A stretch of 6,376 nt of DNA, taken from positions 1 to 6,376 of the forward strand of contig JBJTTJ010000022.1 in the NCBI GenBank assembly GCA_046080125.1. Direction: 5' to 3'. The number at the start of each line of letters is the position of its first letter. Position 1 is the stretch's first letter. Of the stretch, positions 1 through 4,887 are shown one piece after another. The DNA comes from Cuspidothrix sp046080125 (GTDB lineage Bacteria > Cyanobacteriota > Cyanobacteriia > Cyanobacteriales > Nostocaceae). The position numbers and the translations under genes were made by a program. The notes beneath the pieces were generated by a model. The model did not search any database and was not told the origin of the DNA. It was given only the letters and a program-made list of their open reading frames with translations.

Positions 1-291
1 GGGGGAGTTTTAGAAAGGGAATATGCAATTGGTAGTGACAGAATGGATTTATGTCTGCGTTATAAAGATGTTATTTTAGGGATTGAGTTAAAGGTGTGGC
101 GGGATAAAAAACGCGATCCTCAAGCTGATGGAATTGAACAATTAGAATCTTATTTAGGGCGTTTGGGTTTAGATTTTGGTTGGTTATTTGTGTTTGATAG
201 ACGGAAAAATGCCTTACCAATGGAAGAAAGATTATCAACGCAGGTGGTGATGACAGAAAATCAATATAGAATTACTGTGATTAGGGCTTGA
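1..291 (+). CDS. C-terminal fragment of a PD-(D/E)XK nuclease-like protein (5' end outside window)
   Basis: The frame is open from base 1 with no start needed, giving the last 96 residues of a longer protein and a TGA stop. The fragment fits a PD-(D/E)XK nuclease fold: an acidic residue in GSDRMDL (D16 of the fragment), then a hydrophobic strand and the E-x-K pair in GIELKVW (E29, K31), followed by a helix (ADGIEQLESYLGRLG) and a strand ending in FVFDRR. In cyanobacteria such domains often sit at the C-terminus of AAA-type ATPases of unknown role, where the pattern 'RxY..G..R.DL...IELK' followed by 'G.EQ...Y' is common. The ATPase part, if present, lies outside the window, so the whole-protein function cannot be read here. 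An ATG at 43 exists but falls inside the conserved domain, so it is not the true start. The gene converges with thf1. The domain call is fairly secure; biochemical activity is an inference. Confidence 0.7.
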   Translation, partial: GGVLEREYAIGSDRMDLCLRYKDVILGIELKVWRDKKRDPQADGIEQLESYLGRLGLDFGWLFVFDRRKNALPMEERLSTQVVMTENQYRITVIRA

Positions 292-350
292 GGGGTTTGT
301 GAGTTGATATTTTGTTGGTTATTTGGTTCTTGCGTAGATTTGATAATTTA

Positions 351-384
351 AAATCCCCAACTTCACAGAAGAAGTCAGGGATTT
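351..384. repeat. Imperfect palindrome / hairpin between convergent genes
   Basis: The arms are AAATCCCCAACTTC (351-364) and GAAGTCAGGGATTT (371-384) around a 6-nt loop. Twelve of 14 positions pair, with a 2-nt internal mismatch. It lies in the 97-bp spacer between the stop of the nuclease-like gene and the stop of thf1, so it could terminate transcripts from either side, although neither strand has a clear T-run. From memory, hairpins of the AAATCCCCGACTTC...GAAGTCGGGGATTT type recur between genes in many cyanobacteria, so this is probably a diverged copy of a dispersed repeat. That link is recall, not a search result. Confidence 0.65.
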
Positions 385-388
385 GGTG

Positions 389-1078
389 CTAACTGGCAGA
401 GGTATTTAATTCCTGTTGCCGTTGTTCACGTTTTTTCCGATCAGCAGATAGTATATCCGCCATCACAATTAACGCTTGTGCCATTTTTTCCAGGTTAGAA
501 CTATAAAGTTCTAAATCCTTGATTAGTTTGTCTTCGGGAAGATGTAAACCGTTGGCGATCGCTTTTAATGTCTCAGTCCGTTGTTTATCATCTTTGATAA
601 ATTCAGGATCAGATTCTAACAATAATGCGAACAAACCTACACCAAACAAGCGACTATATTTAAAATTTGCATTGGACTTAATCGCCTCCAGACGGTTTTG
701 TAAATTTGCATCTTGATTTAAGGAACTGCTCTGACTCAAGCCAGCAATTAAATCTTGAATTGGTAGACTAGCTGCTAAAGCTTTCAATCTAGAGGCATCT
801 TGTCGGTAATGCTGGGGGTCTTGTTCCACAGCTTGACAAATTGCTCGAAAAATGGACTCTTGATCCGTTGCTGGTTGGTAGCCTTCCATAAAACGGTCAA
901 AAGTTGTCACAACGCCCAGTGCATAAATTGCATCGTAGCTAAAATCTACATTGACTGATAGCAGGTGCATCTCTACCATCAACTCTTCTACTACTCGGCG
1001 GTAAATAGTATTAATTGGCCTGGTATGAAGAGTGTAAAAGGTTCGTTTTGTATCAGATACTGTGCGGACGTTATTCAC
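389..1078 (-). CDS. thf1: Thylakoid formation protein Thf1 / Psb29
   Basis: The 229-residue product matches the length and pattern of cyanobacterial Thf1 (Psb29). The conserved N-terminal block is present in order: TVSDTKR (6-12), RPINTIYRR (20-28), VNVDFSYD (42-49) and GVVTTFDRFMEGY (55-67). A second conserved helix, FKYSRLFGVGLFALL, lies at about 139-153, and a charged, probably coiled-coil tail at about 187-223. Known role: a thylakoid-associated protein that binds and stabilises FtsH protease complexes and supports photosystem II assembly and repair. The start codon is GTG (MNNVRTVSDTK). No good Shine-Dalgarno precedes it, but the next in-frame Met lies beyond the conserved N-terminal block, so GTG is preferred. 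It lies 73 bp downstream of the STAS gene on the same strand; co-transcription is possible but not shown. The stop is TAG. Confidence 0.95.
   Translation of the reverse strand: MNNVRTVSDTKRTFYTLHTRPINTIYRRVVEELMVEMHLLSVNVDFSYDAIYALGVVTTFDRFMEGYQPATDQESIFRAICQAVEQDPQHYRQDASRLKALAASLPIQDLIAGLSQSSSLNQDANLQNRLEAIKSNANFKYSRLFGVGLFALLLESDPEFIKDDKQRTETLKAIANGLHLPEDKLIKDLELYSSNLEKMAQALIVMADILSADRKKREQRQQELNTSAS
555..562. repeat. HIP1 octamer GCGATCGC (inside thf1)
   Basis: Exact palindrome GCGATCGC, the Highly Iterated Palindrome typical of many cyanobacterial genomes. It is read through as thf1 codons. Its presence supports the taxonomic assignment; no site-specific role is implied. Confidence 0.9.
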
Positions 1079-1151
1079 AAAGAAAATTTTAGTAAAGACA
1101 TATTTCTATTTTCTAGTATGAACTAATCAGGGCTAAATAGTTCAAGTTATA

Positions 1152-1520
1152 TTAAGAACTTAGACTCCGAGGTACACCTTCTAGAGCTTCTTCTTGAGTT
1201 TCAAAGATCTCAAATACTGTATCCATCATTGTAACTTCAAACACAAGCTTGGCTTCTGGGTGAATATTACAAATACGAAAACTGCCCTTCACCTTATCAG
1301 CATCACGCATACCAGCCACTAAGGAAGTCAGTCCAGAACTATCAATAAAATTTACTTGGCCTAAATTGACAACAATATGACGACTAAGTTTAGAAATGCA
1401 TTCCTGTAGTTTTAGTCGAAATTGCCAGGCAGTAGTAATATCCAAGCGACCCGCCGGAGTTAATATTATTATAGTGTCTCCGTCTTGAGTTGTGTAGGTT
1501 TTTTGCTCTATATTAATCAT
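1152..1520 (-). CDS. Single-domain STAS protein (anti-sigma factor antagonist-like)
   Basis: The 122-residue protein is essentially one STAS domain of the SpoIIAA/RsbV type. It shows the N-terminal strand and LTPAGRLDITTAWQFR (20-35), the strand IVVNLGQVNFIDSSGLTSLV (49-68) and the later NIHPEAKLVFEVTMMDTVFEIF region. The key motif is D60-S61-S62-G63. In SpoIIAA the first serine after Asp is the one phosphorylated by the partner anti-sigma kinase, so S61 is the predicted phosphosite. Family role: partner switching, in which the unphosphorylated form binds a kinase and frees a sigma factor or another effector. No HATPase_c kinase or PP2C phosphatase gene lies beside it, so the partners must be encoded elsewhere and the regulated process is unknown. 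It begins with ATG, without an obvious ribosome binding site, 124 bp downstream of hemF and 73 bp upstream of thf1 on the same strand. Confidence 0.88.
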   Translation of the reverse strand: MINIEQKTYTTQDGDTIIILTPAGRLDITTAWQFRLKLQECISKLSRHIVVNLGQVNFIDSSGLTSLVAGMRDADKVKGSFRICNIHPEAKLVFEVTMMDTVFEIFETQEEALEGVPRSLSS

Positions 1521-1594
1521 TGAAGTAACATCGGTTTGCTAATATTTGCTAATCAATTATCAGTAGGGTTTTTAAGAAATTTTCAGGGAATAGA

Positions 1595-1650
1595 GAATAA
1601 GCAAGAGCGGAGAGAGGGAGTGCCTCTTGCCTCTTAACTCTTGCCTATTC
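1595..1650. repeat. Degenerate heptamer array with inverted arm, overlapping the hemF stop
   Basis: On the plus strand, 1623-1650 divides into four related 7-mers: CCTCTTG, CCTCTTA, ACTCTTG, CCTATTC. The last covers the final Glu codon and TAG stop of hemF. The segment GAATAAGCAAGAG (1595-1607) is an inverted copy of CTCTTGCCTATTC (1638-1650), matching at 12 of 13 positions, so a stem with a 30-nt loop could form; a smaller AGAGG/CCTCT hairpin (1613-1617 / 1623-1627) nests inside. This resembles the heptanucleotide STRR elements of heterocystous cyanobacteria. It could serve as the 3' hairpin of hemF mRNA, but no T-run follows. Confidence 0.7.
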
Positions 1651-2691
1651 TTGAATTGGTTTCCAGTTAATCCAATCTTGAGGCTTGAGGAAAGTCTCAT
1701 ACAACTCGGCTTCCGGGGAATTTGGTTCTGGTTGGTAACCATATTCCCAACGGACTAAAGGAGGTAGAGACATGAGAATTGATTCTGTGCGACCGTTGGT
1801 TTGGAGACCAAAAATTGTTCCTCGGTCATAAACCAGGTTAAATTCTACATATCTACCACGACGGTATAATTGGAAATTGCGTTGGCGATCGCCATATTCC
1901 ATATCATGCCGACGTTGTACAATGGGGGTATAGGCCGGTAAAAATGCTCTGCTACAGTCTTGTACTAACGAGAATAATTCTTCCCATGTCCGTGGCTGTA
2001 ATGCCCCGACTTGATTGCTATAATTAGCCGCCTCACCCTTGGGATCTGGACCACGATAGATAGTACCTTGGCCATCTTGATAATCTAAAAATAAACCACC
2101 AATTCCCCGTGTTTCACCCCGGTGTTTGAGATAAAAATACTCATCACACCAGCGTTTAAACACAGGATAATATTCAGGATGGTGTTGATCACAAGCTTGT
2201 TTTAAAGTTTCATGAAAATGTACTGCATCTTCAGCAAAGGGATAATAAGGTGTTAAATCAGCACCACCACCAAACCACCACACAGGACCTGCTTCAAAAT
2301 AGCGATAATTCAGATGTACTGTAGGCACATAGGGGTTACGTGGGTGCAACACCAAAGAAGTACCAGTTGCATAAAAACCATGTCCCTCCGCCTCCGGGCG
2401 CTGGGCTAAAATAGAAGGAGGCAAGTGAGAACCCCAAACCTCCGAAAAATTCACACCTGCCTGTTCAAAGATTTTCCCATCTCGCAACACACGCGATCTC
2501 CCACCCCCTCCTTCTGGTCGCCGCCAGCTATCTTCCTGAAACTTCCCGACACCATCTAATTTTTCTAAGGCTGTGGTAATTTCATCTTGCAAATTTTGCA
2601 TAAACTGACTTACTCTGGACTGGGCATTCACACCAGGGAGAAAATTAGCTGATTCCTTTGTGATAGTGGAGGTTTGCGAGTTGGTTAACAT
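1645..2691 (-). CDS. hemF: Oxygen-dependent coproporphyrinogen III oxidase (aerobic)
   Basis: The enzyme (EC 1.3.3.3) oxidatively decarboxylates coproporphyrinogen III to protoporphyrinogen IX using O2, feeding both heme and chlorophyll synthesis in the cytosol. The 348-residue product is full length for the family. Diagnostic blocks are all present: GGGGRSRVLRDG (61-72), EQAGVNFSEVWG (76-87), FGGGADLTPYYP (140-151), HRGETRGIGGLFLDYQD (190-206) and the C-terminal YVEFNLVYDRGTIFGLQTNG (281-300) followed by RTESILMSLPP. The first 25 or so residues are variable and may be a flexible tail. The ATG start is supported by a weak purine-rich CGGGA a few bases upstream. The stop codon sits inside a heptamer repeat. 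It is the first gene of the minus-strand group and diverges from the SRPBCC gene across 351 bp, so its promoter should lie in that spacer. In aerobic cyanobacteria HemF works alongside oxygen-independent enzymes (HemN type). Confidence 0.98.
   Translation of the reverse strand: MLTNSQTSTITKESANFLPGVNAQSRVSQFMQNLQDEITTALEKLDGVGKFQEDSWRRPEGGGGRSRVLRDGKIFEQAGVNFSEVWGSHLPPSILAQRPEAEGHGFYATGTSLVLHPRNPYVPTVHLNYRYFEAGPVWWFGGGADLTPYYPFAEDAVHFHETLKQACDQHHPEYYPVFKRWCDEYFYLKHRGETRGIGGLFLDYQDGQGTIYRGPDPKGEAANYSNQVGALQPRTWEELFSLVQDCSRAFLPAYTPIVQRRHDMEYGDRQRNFQLYRRGRYVEFNLVYDRGTIFGLQTNGRTESILMSLPPLVRWEYGYQPEPNSPEAELYETFLKPQDWINWKPIQE
1885..1892. repeat. HIP1 octamer GCGATCGC (inside hemF)
   Basis: Second exact HIP1 copy, read through as hemF codons (the Tyr-Gly-Asp-Arg-Gln region). 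Confidence 0.9.
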
Positions 2692-2954
2692 AGATTCCCG
2701 AACCTAAAATTACAATTTTCAAACAATTACAAATTTTTCTTGTCAAAATTTGTCAGCAGCCAGAGTCACAAATCCGGCTCAATTTGCCAAAACAGCCTTT
2801 TAATTATCGTCCGAACAAAACCGTTCAAAACGTCTGCTAATTTTCCTATTGGCACGGAATTTACTCCAATTCACACATATCATATCTGAAGACCCATTTT
2901 CACAGTCATAGAAAGAATCTTATTATTCTAGTTACAGATTTTCTCCCTGGTTTT

Positions 2955-2980
2955 TTGACAAGGAAGAGTTTGAGTACAAT
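2955..2980 (+). promoter_or_regulatory. Possible promoter for the SRPBCC gene
   Basis: TTGACA (2955-2960) is a perfect -35 consensus, and TACAAT (2975-2980) a 5/6 match to the -10. The spacer is only 14 nt, shorter than the usual 16-18, which weakens the call. The -10 lies 62 bp before the ATG at 3043. Confidence 0.3.
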
Positions 2981-3009
2981 TTTCTCAATCCCCATAGTTA
3001 CCAAACAAA

Positions 3010-3029
3010 ATGTAAAGCAATGTAAAGCA
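3010..3029. repeat. 10-bp tandem duplication ATGTAAAGCA x2
   Basis: Two exact adjacent copies of ATGTAAAGCA end 13 bp before the ATG at 3043. The period is close to one helical turn, so a dimeric regulator could contact both copies on one face, but the repeat may equally be a replication-slippage product. The two upstream ATGs it contains lead to no useful ORF. Confidence 0.7.
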
Positions 3030-3042
3030 TTGTCAAAATTGT

Positions 3043-3573
3043 ATGGAACAGATCAAAACCATGCCCAGTTGGTTATCTAAATTAATTTATCGTCAACATC
3101 GGCGCTTCTGCGTCTCCTTAGTGCGAACCTATAGAGAGATTAGTTCCGCATCTGTAGATCAATTGTGGCAAAAAGTCGTTGATTTAACAGATGTGTCTTG
3201 GCATCCTCTCCTTAAAAGTACCAATGTTCCATTAGGATTAGTCCCCAAACCCGGATTAATATTTCAAGCAGTCACAAGATTTTGGCCTATTCCCATTCAA
3301 ATTTTTGTCGAACGAGTTAATCCCAAACAGATTTTAACTATCCGTATCTTAGCAATTCCCGGCATTGAGGAAAGAGTTACATACCAAGTAGAATCTACCC
3401 TCTGTGGATCTTACTTGTCTTATTCTGTCACTTTACGCGGTTGGTTATCGCCCGTAATATGGTCTTTATCTCGTCCCTATGTAGACCGAGTAGCCAAAGC
3501 ACTAATAGAATCTGTGGAAAATCCCGTATTACCTCGGAAAAAATCTCTCAATGGTAGCTGCTTTGATTTTTAG
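3043..3573 (+). CDS. SRPBCC/START-like domain protein of unknown ligand
   Basis: The 176-residue product has no catalytic motif that I recognise. Its layout suggests an SRPBCC (polyketide cyclase/dehydrase-like, START-type) ligand-binding fold: a first strand and helix in YREISSASVDQLWQKVVDL (about 30-48) containing the typical 'W.kv.D' and a following SWHPLL; a run of alternating strands from about 71 to 134 (LIFQAVTRFWPIPIQIFVERV, QILTIRILAI, ERVTYQVES, SYLSYSVTLRGW); and a long C-terminal helix at about 145-159 (PYVDRVAKALIESVE). It has no signal peptide or clear membrane span. The basic N-terminus (KLIYRQHRRFC) is unusual. Small proteins of this class are common hypotheticals in cyanobacteria. 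The ATG at 3061 (MPSW...) is an alternative start; neither has a clear ribosome binding site. It lies 131 bp upstream of mrp on the same strand, separated by a heptamer array. The ligand and function are unknown. Confidence 0.7.
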   Translation: MEQIKTMPSWLSKLIYRQHRRFCVSLVRTYREISSASVDQLWQKVVDLTDVSWHPLLKSTNVPLGLVPKPGLIFQAVTRFWPIPIQIFVERVNPKQILTIRILAIPGIEERVTYQVESTLCGSYLSYSVTLRGWLSPVIWSLSRPYVDRVAKALIESVENPVLPRKKSLNGSCFDF

Positions 3574-3593
3574 AGTATCGGAAATTCTTTACC

Positions 3594-3617
3594 ACTGACA
3601 ACTGACAACTGACAACT
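3594..3617. repeat. STRR-type heptamer array ACTGACA x3.4
   Basis: Three exact adjacent copies of ACTGACA (3594-3600, 3601-3607, 3608-3614) are followed by a partial copy ACT that decays into ACTAAAC. The array starts 20 bp after the stop of the SRPBCC gene and ends 87 bp before mrp. The period of 7 matches the short tandemly repeated repetitive (STRR) sequences of heterocystous cyanobacteria. Confidence 0.85.
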
Positions 3618-3623
3618 AAACAA

Positions 3624-3652
3624 TTGCCCCAATAAAGTTAAGATTCTAGTAT
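3624..3652 (+). promoter_or_regulatory. Possible promoter for mrp
   Basis: TTGCCC (3624-3629) and TAGTAT (3647-3652) each match the sigma-70 consensus at 4 of 6 positions with an ideal 17-nt spacer. This would give a leader of roughly 45 nt before the ATG at 3705. It is placed directly after the heptamer array. The AT-rich background makes chance matches likely. Confidence 0.3.
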
Positions 3653-3704
3653 GTTTCAATAAAAATTTTTTCAGCTTTATAGAAGCGGTAACGGTAAACA
3701 CACT

Positions 3705-4775
3705 ATGTATGATCTCCTAGATTCTCACTCCGTCCTGGAAGTGTTGCGACCAGTAGAAGATCCAGAACTTCGCAAAAGTCTGGTAGAACTAAATATGATT
3801 CGCAACGTTAAAATTGACGGTGGTAAGGTTAGTTTCGCTTTGGTGTTAACCACTCCCGCTTGTCCCCTACGAGAATTTATCGTCGAAGATTGTAAAAAAG
3901 CTGTTCAAAAACTACCCGGTGTTACGGATATCAGTGTGGAAGTAACAGCAGAAACACCTCAACAAAAAAGCTTACCTGATCGCAATGGCGTACCTGGGGT
4001 GAAAAATATTATTGCTGTTTCTAGCGGTAAAGGAGGTGTTGGTAAAAGCACAGTAGCCGTAAATATTGCTGTTGCTTTAGCACAAACTGGGGCAAAAGTC
4101 GGTTTATTGGACGCAGATATTTACGGACCAAATGATCCGACGATGTTGGGTTTGAGTGAATCCGAAATTAACGTCCGTTCTACAGCAGCAGGAGACATCC
4201 TTGAACCAGCATTTAATCATGGTGTTAAGCTAGTCTCCATGGGCTTTTTAATTGATCGAGATCAGCCAGTGATTTGGCGCGGTCCCATGCTCAATGGTGT
4301 GATCCGTCAGTTTCTCTATCAAGTTGAATGGGGGGAACTAGATTATTTAATTGTAGATATGCCCCCTGGTACTGGGGATGCTCAGTTAACCCTAACCCAA
4401 GCCGTACCCATGGCAGGAGCGGTAATTGTCACCACACCCCAAACTGTAGCCTTGTTAGACTCTCGCAAAGGATTGCGGATGTTCCAACAGTTAAATGTCC
4501 CAGTGTTGGGAATTGTGGAAAACATGAGTTATTTTATCCCCCCAGATCAACCAGATAAGCAATATGACATTTTTGGTTCAGGTGGTGGTTCAAAAACAGC
4601 CGTAGAATTGGGAGTACCCCTATTGGGATGTGTACCTTTGGAAATTTCTACTAGAATTGGCGGTGATAGTGGTATACCCATAGTAATTGGTGAACCTAAC
4701 TCAGCCGCAGCCAAAGCACTGACAGCGATCGCCCTCAATATAGCAGGTAAAGTATCAGTTGCAGCTTTGACATAA
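3705..4775 (+). CDS. mrp: Mrp/NBP35-type P-loop ATPase, putative Fe-S cluster carrier
   Basis: The 356-residue protein has the normal bacterial Mrp (ApbC) layout. An N-terminal MIP18/DUF59 domain (about 8-80) includes TTPACPLREF with conserved Cys53. A MinD/ParA-like ATPase domain follows: deviant Walker A SGKGGVGKST (107-116, signature K109 and P-loop K114), LLDADIYGPN (134-143) and the Walker B/switch block DYLIVDMPPGTGD (213-225). Relatives bind and transfer 4Fe-4S clusters to apoproteins in the cytosol. Oddity: the CxxC pair that usually follows 'VENMS' in E. coli-type Mrp is absent. Here the segment reads VENMSYFIPPDQPDKQYDIFG, and the only cysteines in the protein are 53, 63 and 309. 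As I recall, cyanobacterial Mrp and plastid HCF101 share this loss, so it is probably lineage-typical, but cluster binding must then differ from the CxxC model. The ATG start places the DUF59 domain correctly; no strong ribosome binding site is visible. rodA follows on the same strand. Confidence 0.93.
   Translation: MYDLLDSHSVLEVLRPVEDPELRKSLVELNMIRNVKIDGGKVSFALVLTTPACPLREFIVEDCKKAVQKLPGVTDISVEVTAETPQQKSLPDRNGVPGVKNIIAVSSGKGGVGKSTVAVNIAVALAQTGAKVGLLDADIYGPNDPTMLGLSESEINVRSTAAGDILEPAFNHGVKLVSMGFLIDRDQPVIWRGPMLNGVIRQFLYQVEWGELDYLIVDMPPGTGDAQLTLTQAVPMAGAVIVTTPQTVALLDSRKGLRMFQQLNVPVLGIVENMSYFIPPDQPDKQYDIFGSGGGSKTAVELGVPLLGCVPLEISTRIGGDSGIPIVIGEPNSAAAKALTAIALNIAGKVSVAALT
4725..4732. repeat. HIP1 octamer GCGATCGC (inside mrp)
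   Basis: Third exact HIP1 copy, near the 3' end of mrp, encoding part of LTAIALN. Three copies in 6.4 kb is the density expected of a HIP1-rich cyanobacterium and far above chance. Confidence 0.9.
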
Positions 4776-4796
4776 GTAAGGTTAGGAGTTCAAAAG

Positions 4797-4816
4797 GGGC
4801 GAACGGCCGTTCGCCC
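4797..4816. repeat. Perfect 20-bp GC-rich palindrome between mrp and rodA
   Basis: GGGCGAAC-GGCC-GTTCGCCC is its own exact reverse complement, in an otherwise AT-rich spacer. As RNA it folds to an 8-bp stem with a GGCC tetraloop, starting 22 nt after the mrp stop. No T-run follows, so it is not a textbook terminator, though it could still attenuate read-through or protect the mrp 3' end. Sequences of this kind (GGGGCGAACGGCCGTTCGCCCC) are, as I recall, widely dispersed in Nostoc/Anabaena genomes. The left flank keeps a fourth G (4796) that is unpaired on the right. Confidence 0.85.
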
Positions 4817-4887
4817 ACACAGTGGTTCAGAACAAGAAACCAAGAAATTTCCCCCCCTACTCCTCTGCCCAACTTCCTCCTCACACA

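Larger units (their letters stand above)
2692..3042. other. 351-bp divergent intergenic region (hemF / SRPBCC gene)
   Basis: This is the longest gene-free stretch in the window. It should hold the promoters of hemF (leftward) and of the SRPBCC gene (rightward). It is AT-rich, and I see no convincing small ORF and no tRNA-like or strong hairpin structure. The 11-mer TTGTCAAAATT occurs twice, near each edge (2740-2750 and 3030-3040). On the hemF strand the first copy contains TTTTGACAA, which resembles a -35 box, but no well-spaced -10 follows. I found no GTA-N8-TAC NtcA-type site here. Confidence 0.6.

Noticed and set aside
519..716. 65-codon open frame antisense to thf1
   Set aside because: It sits inside a well-conserved thf1 coding region and has no family resemblance.
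2735..2755. hemF promoter using TTGACA on the minus strand
   Set aside because: A -35-like TTGACA is present in the reverse complement, but the only TGTAAT-like -10 candidates lie about 9 or 26 nt away, outside the workable spacing.
2692..3042. Small RNA or tRNA gene in the divergent spacer
   Set aside because: No cloverleaf, strong hairpin or terminator was seen; only short AT-rich repeats.
4328..4558. 76-codon frame inside mrp (same strand, other frame)
   Set aside because: It overlaps the Walker B and downstream part of mrp, which is clearly coding in the main frame.
4547..4738. 63-codon frame antisense to mrp
   Set aside because: Shadow of mrp; no supporting start signal or domain.
4797..4816. 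Classical rho-independent terminator for mrp
   Set aside because: The stem is strong, but it is followed by ACACAG rather than a T-run, so it is listed as a palindromic repeat only.
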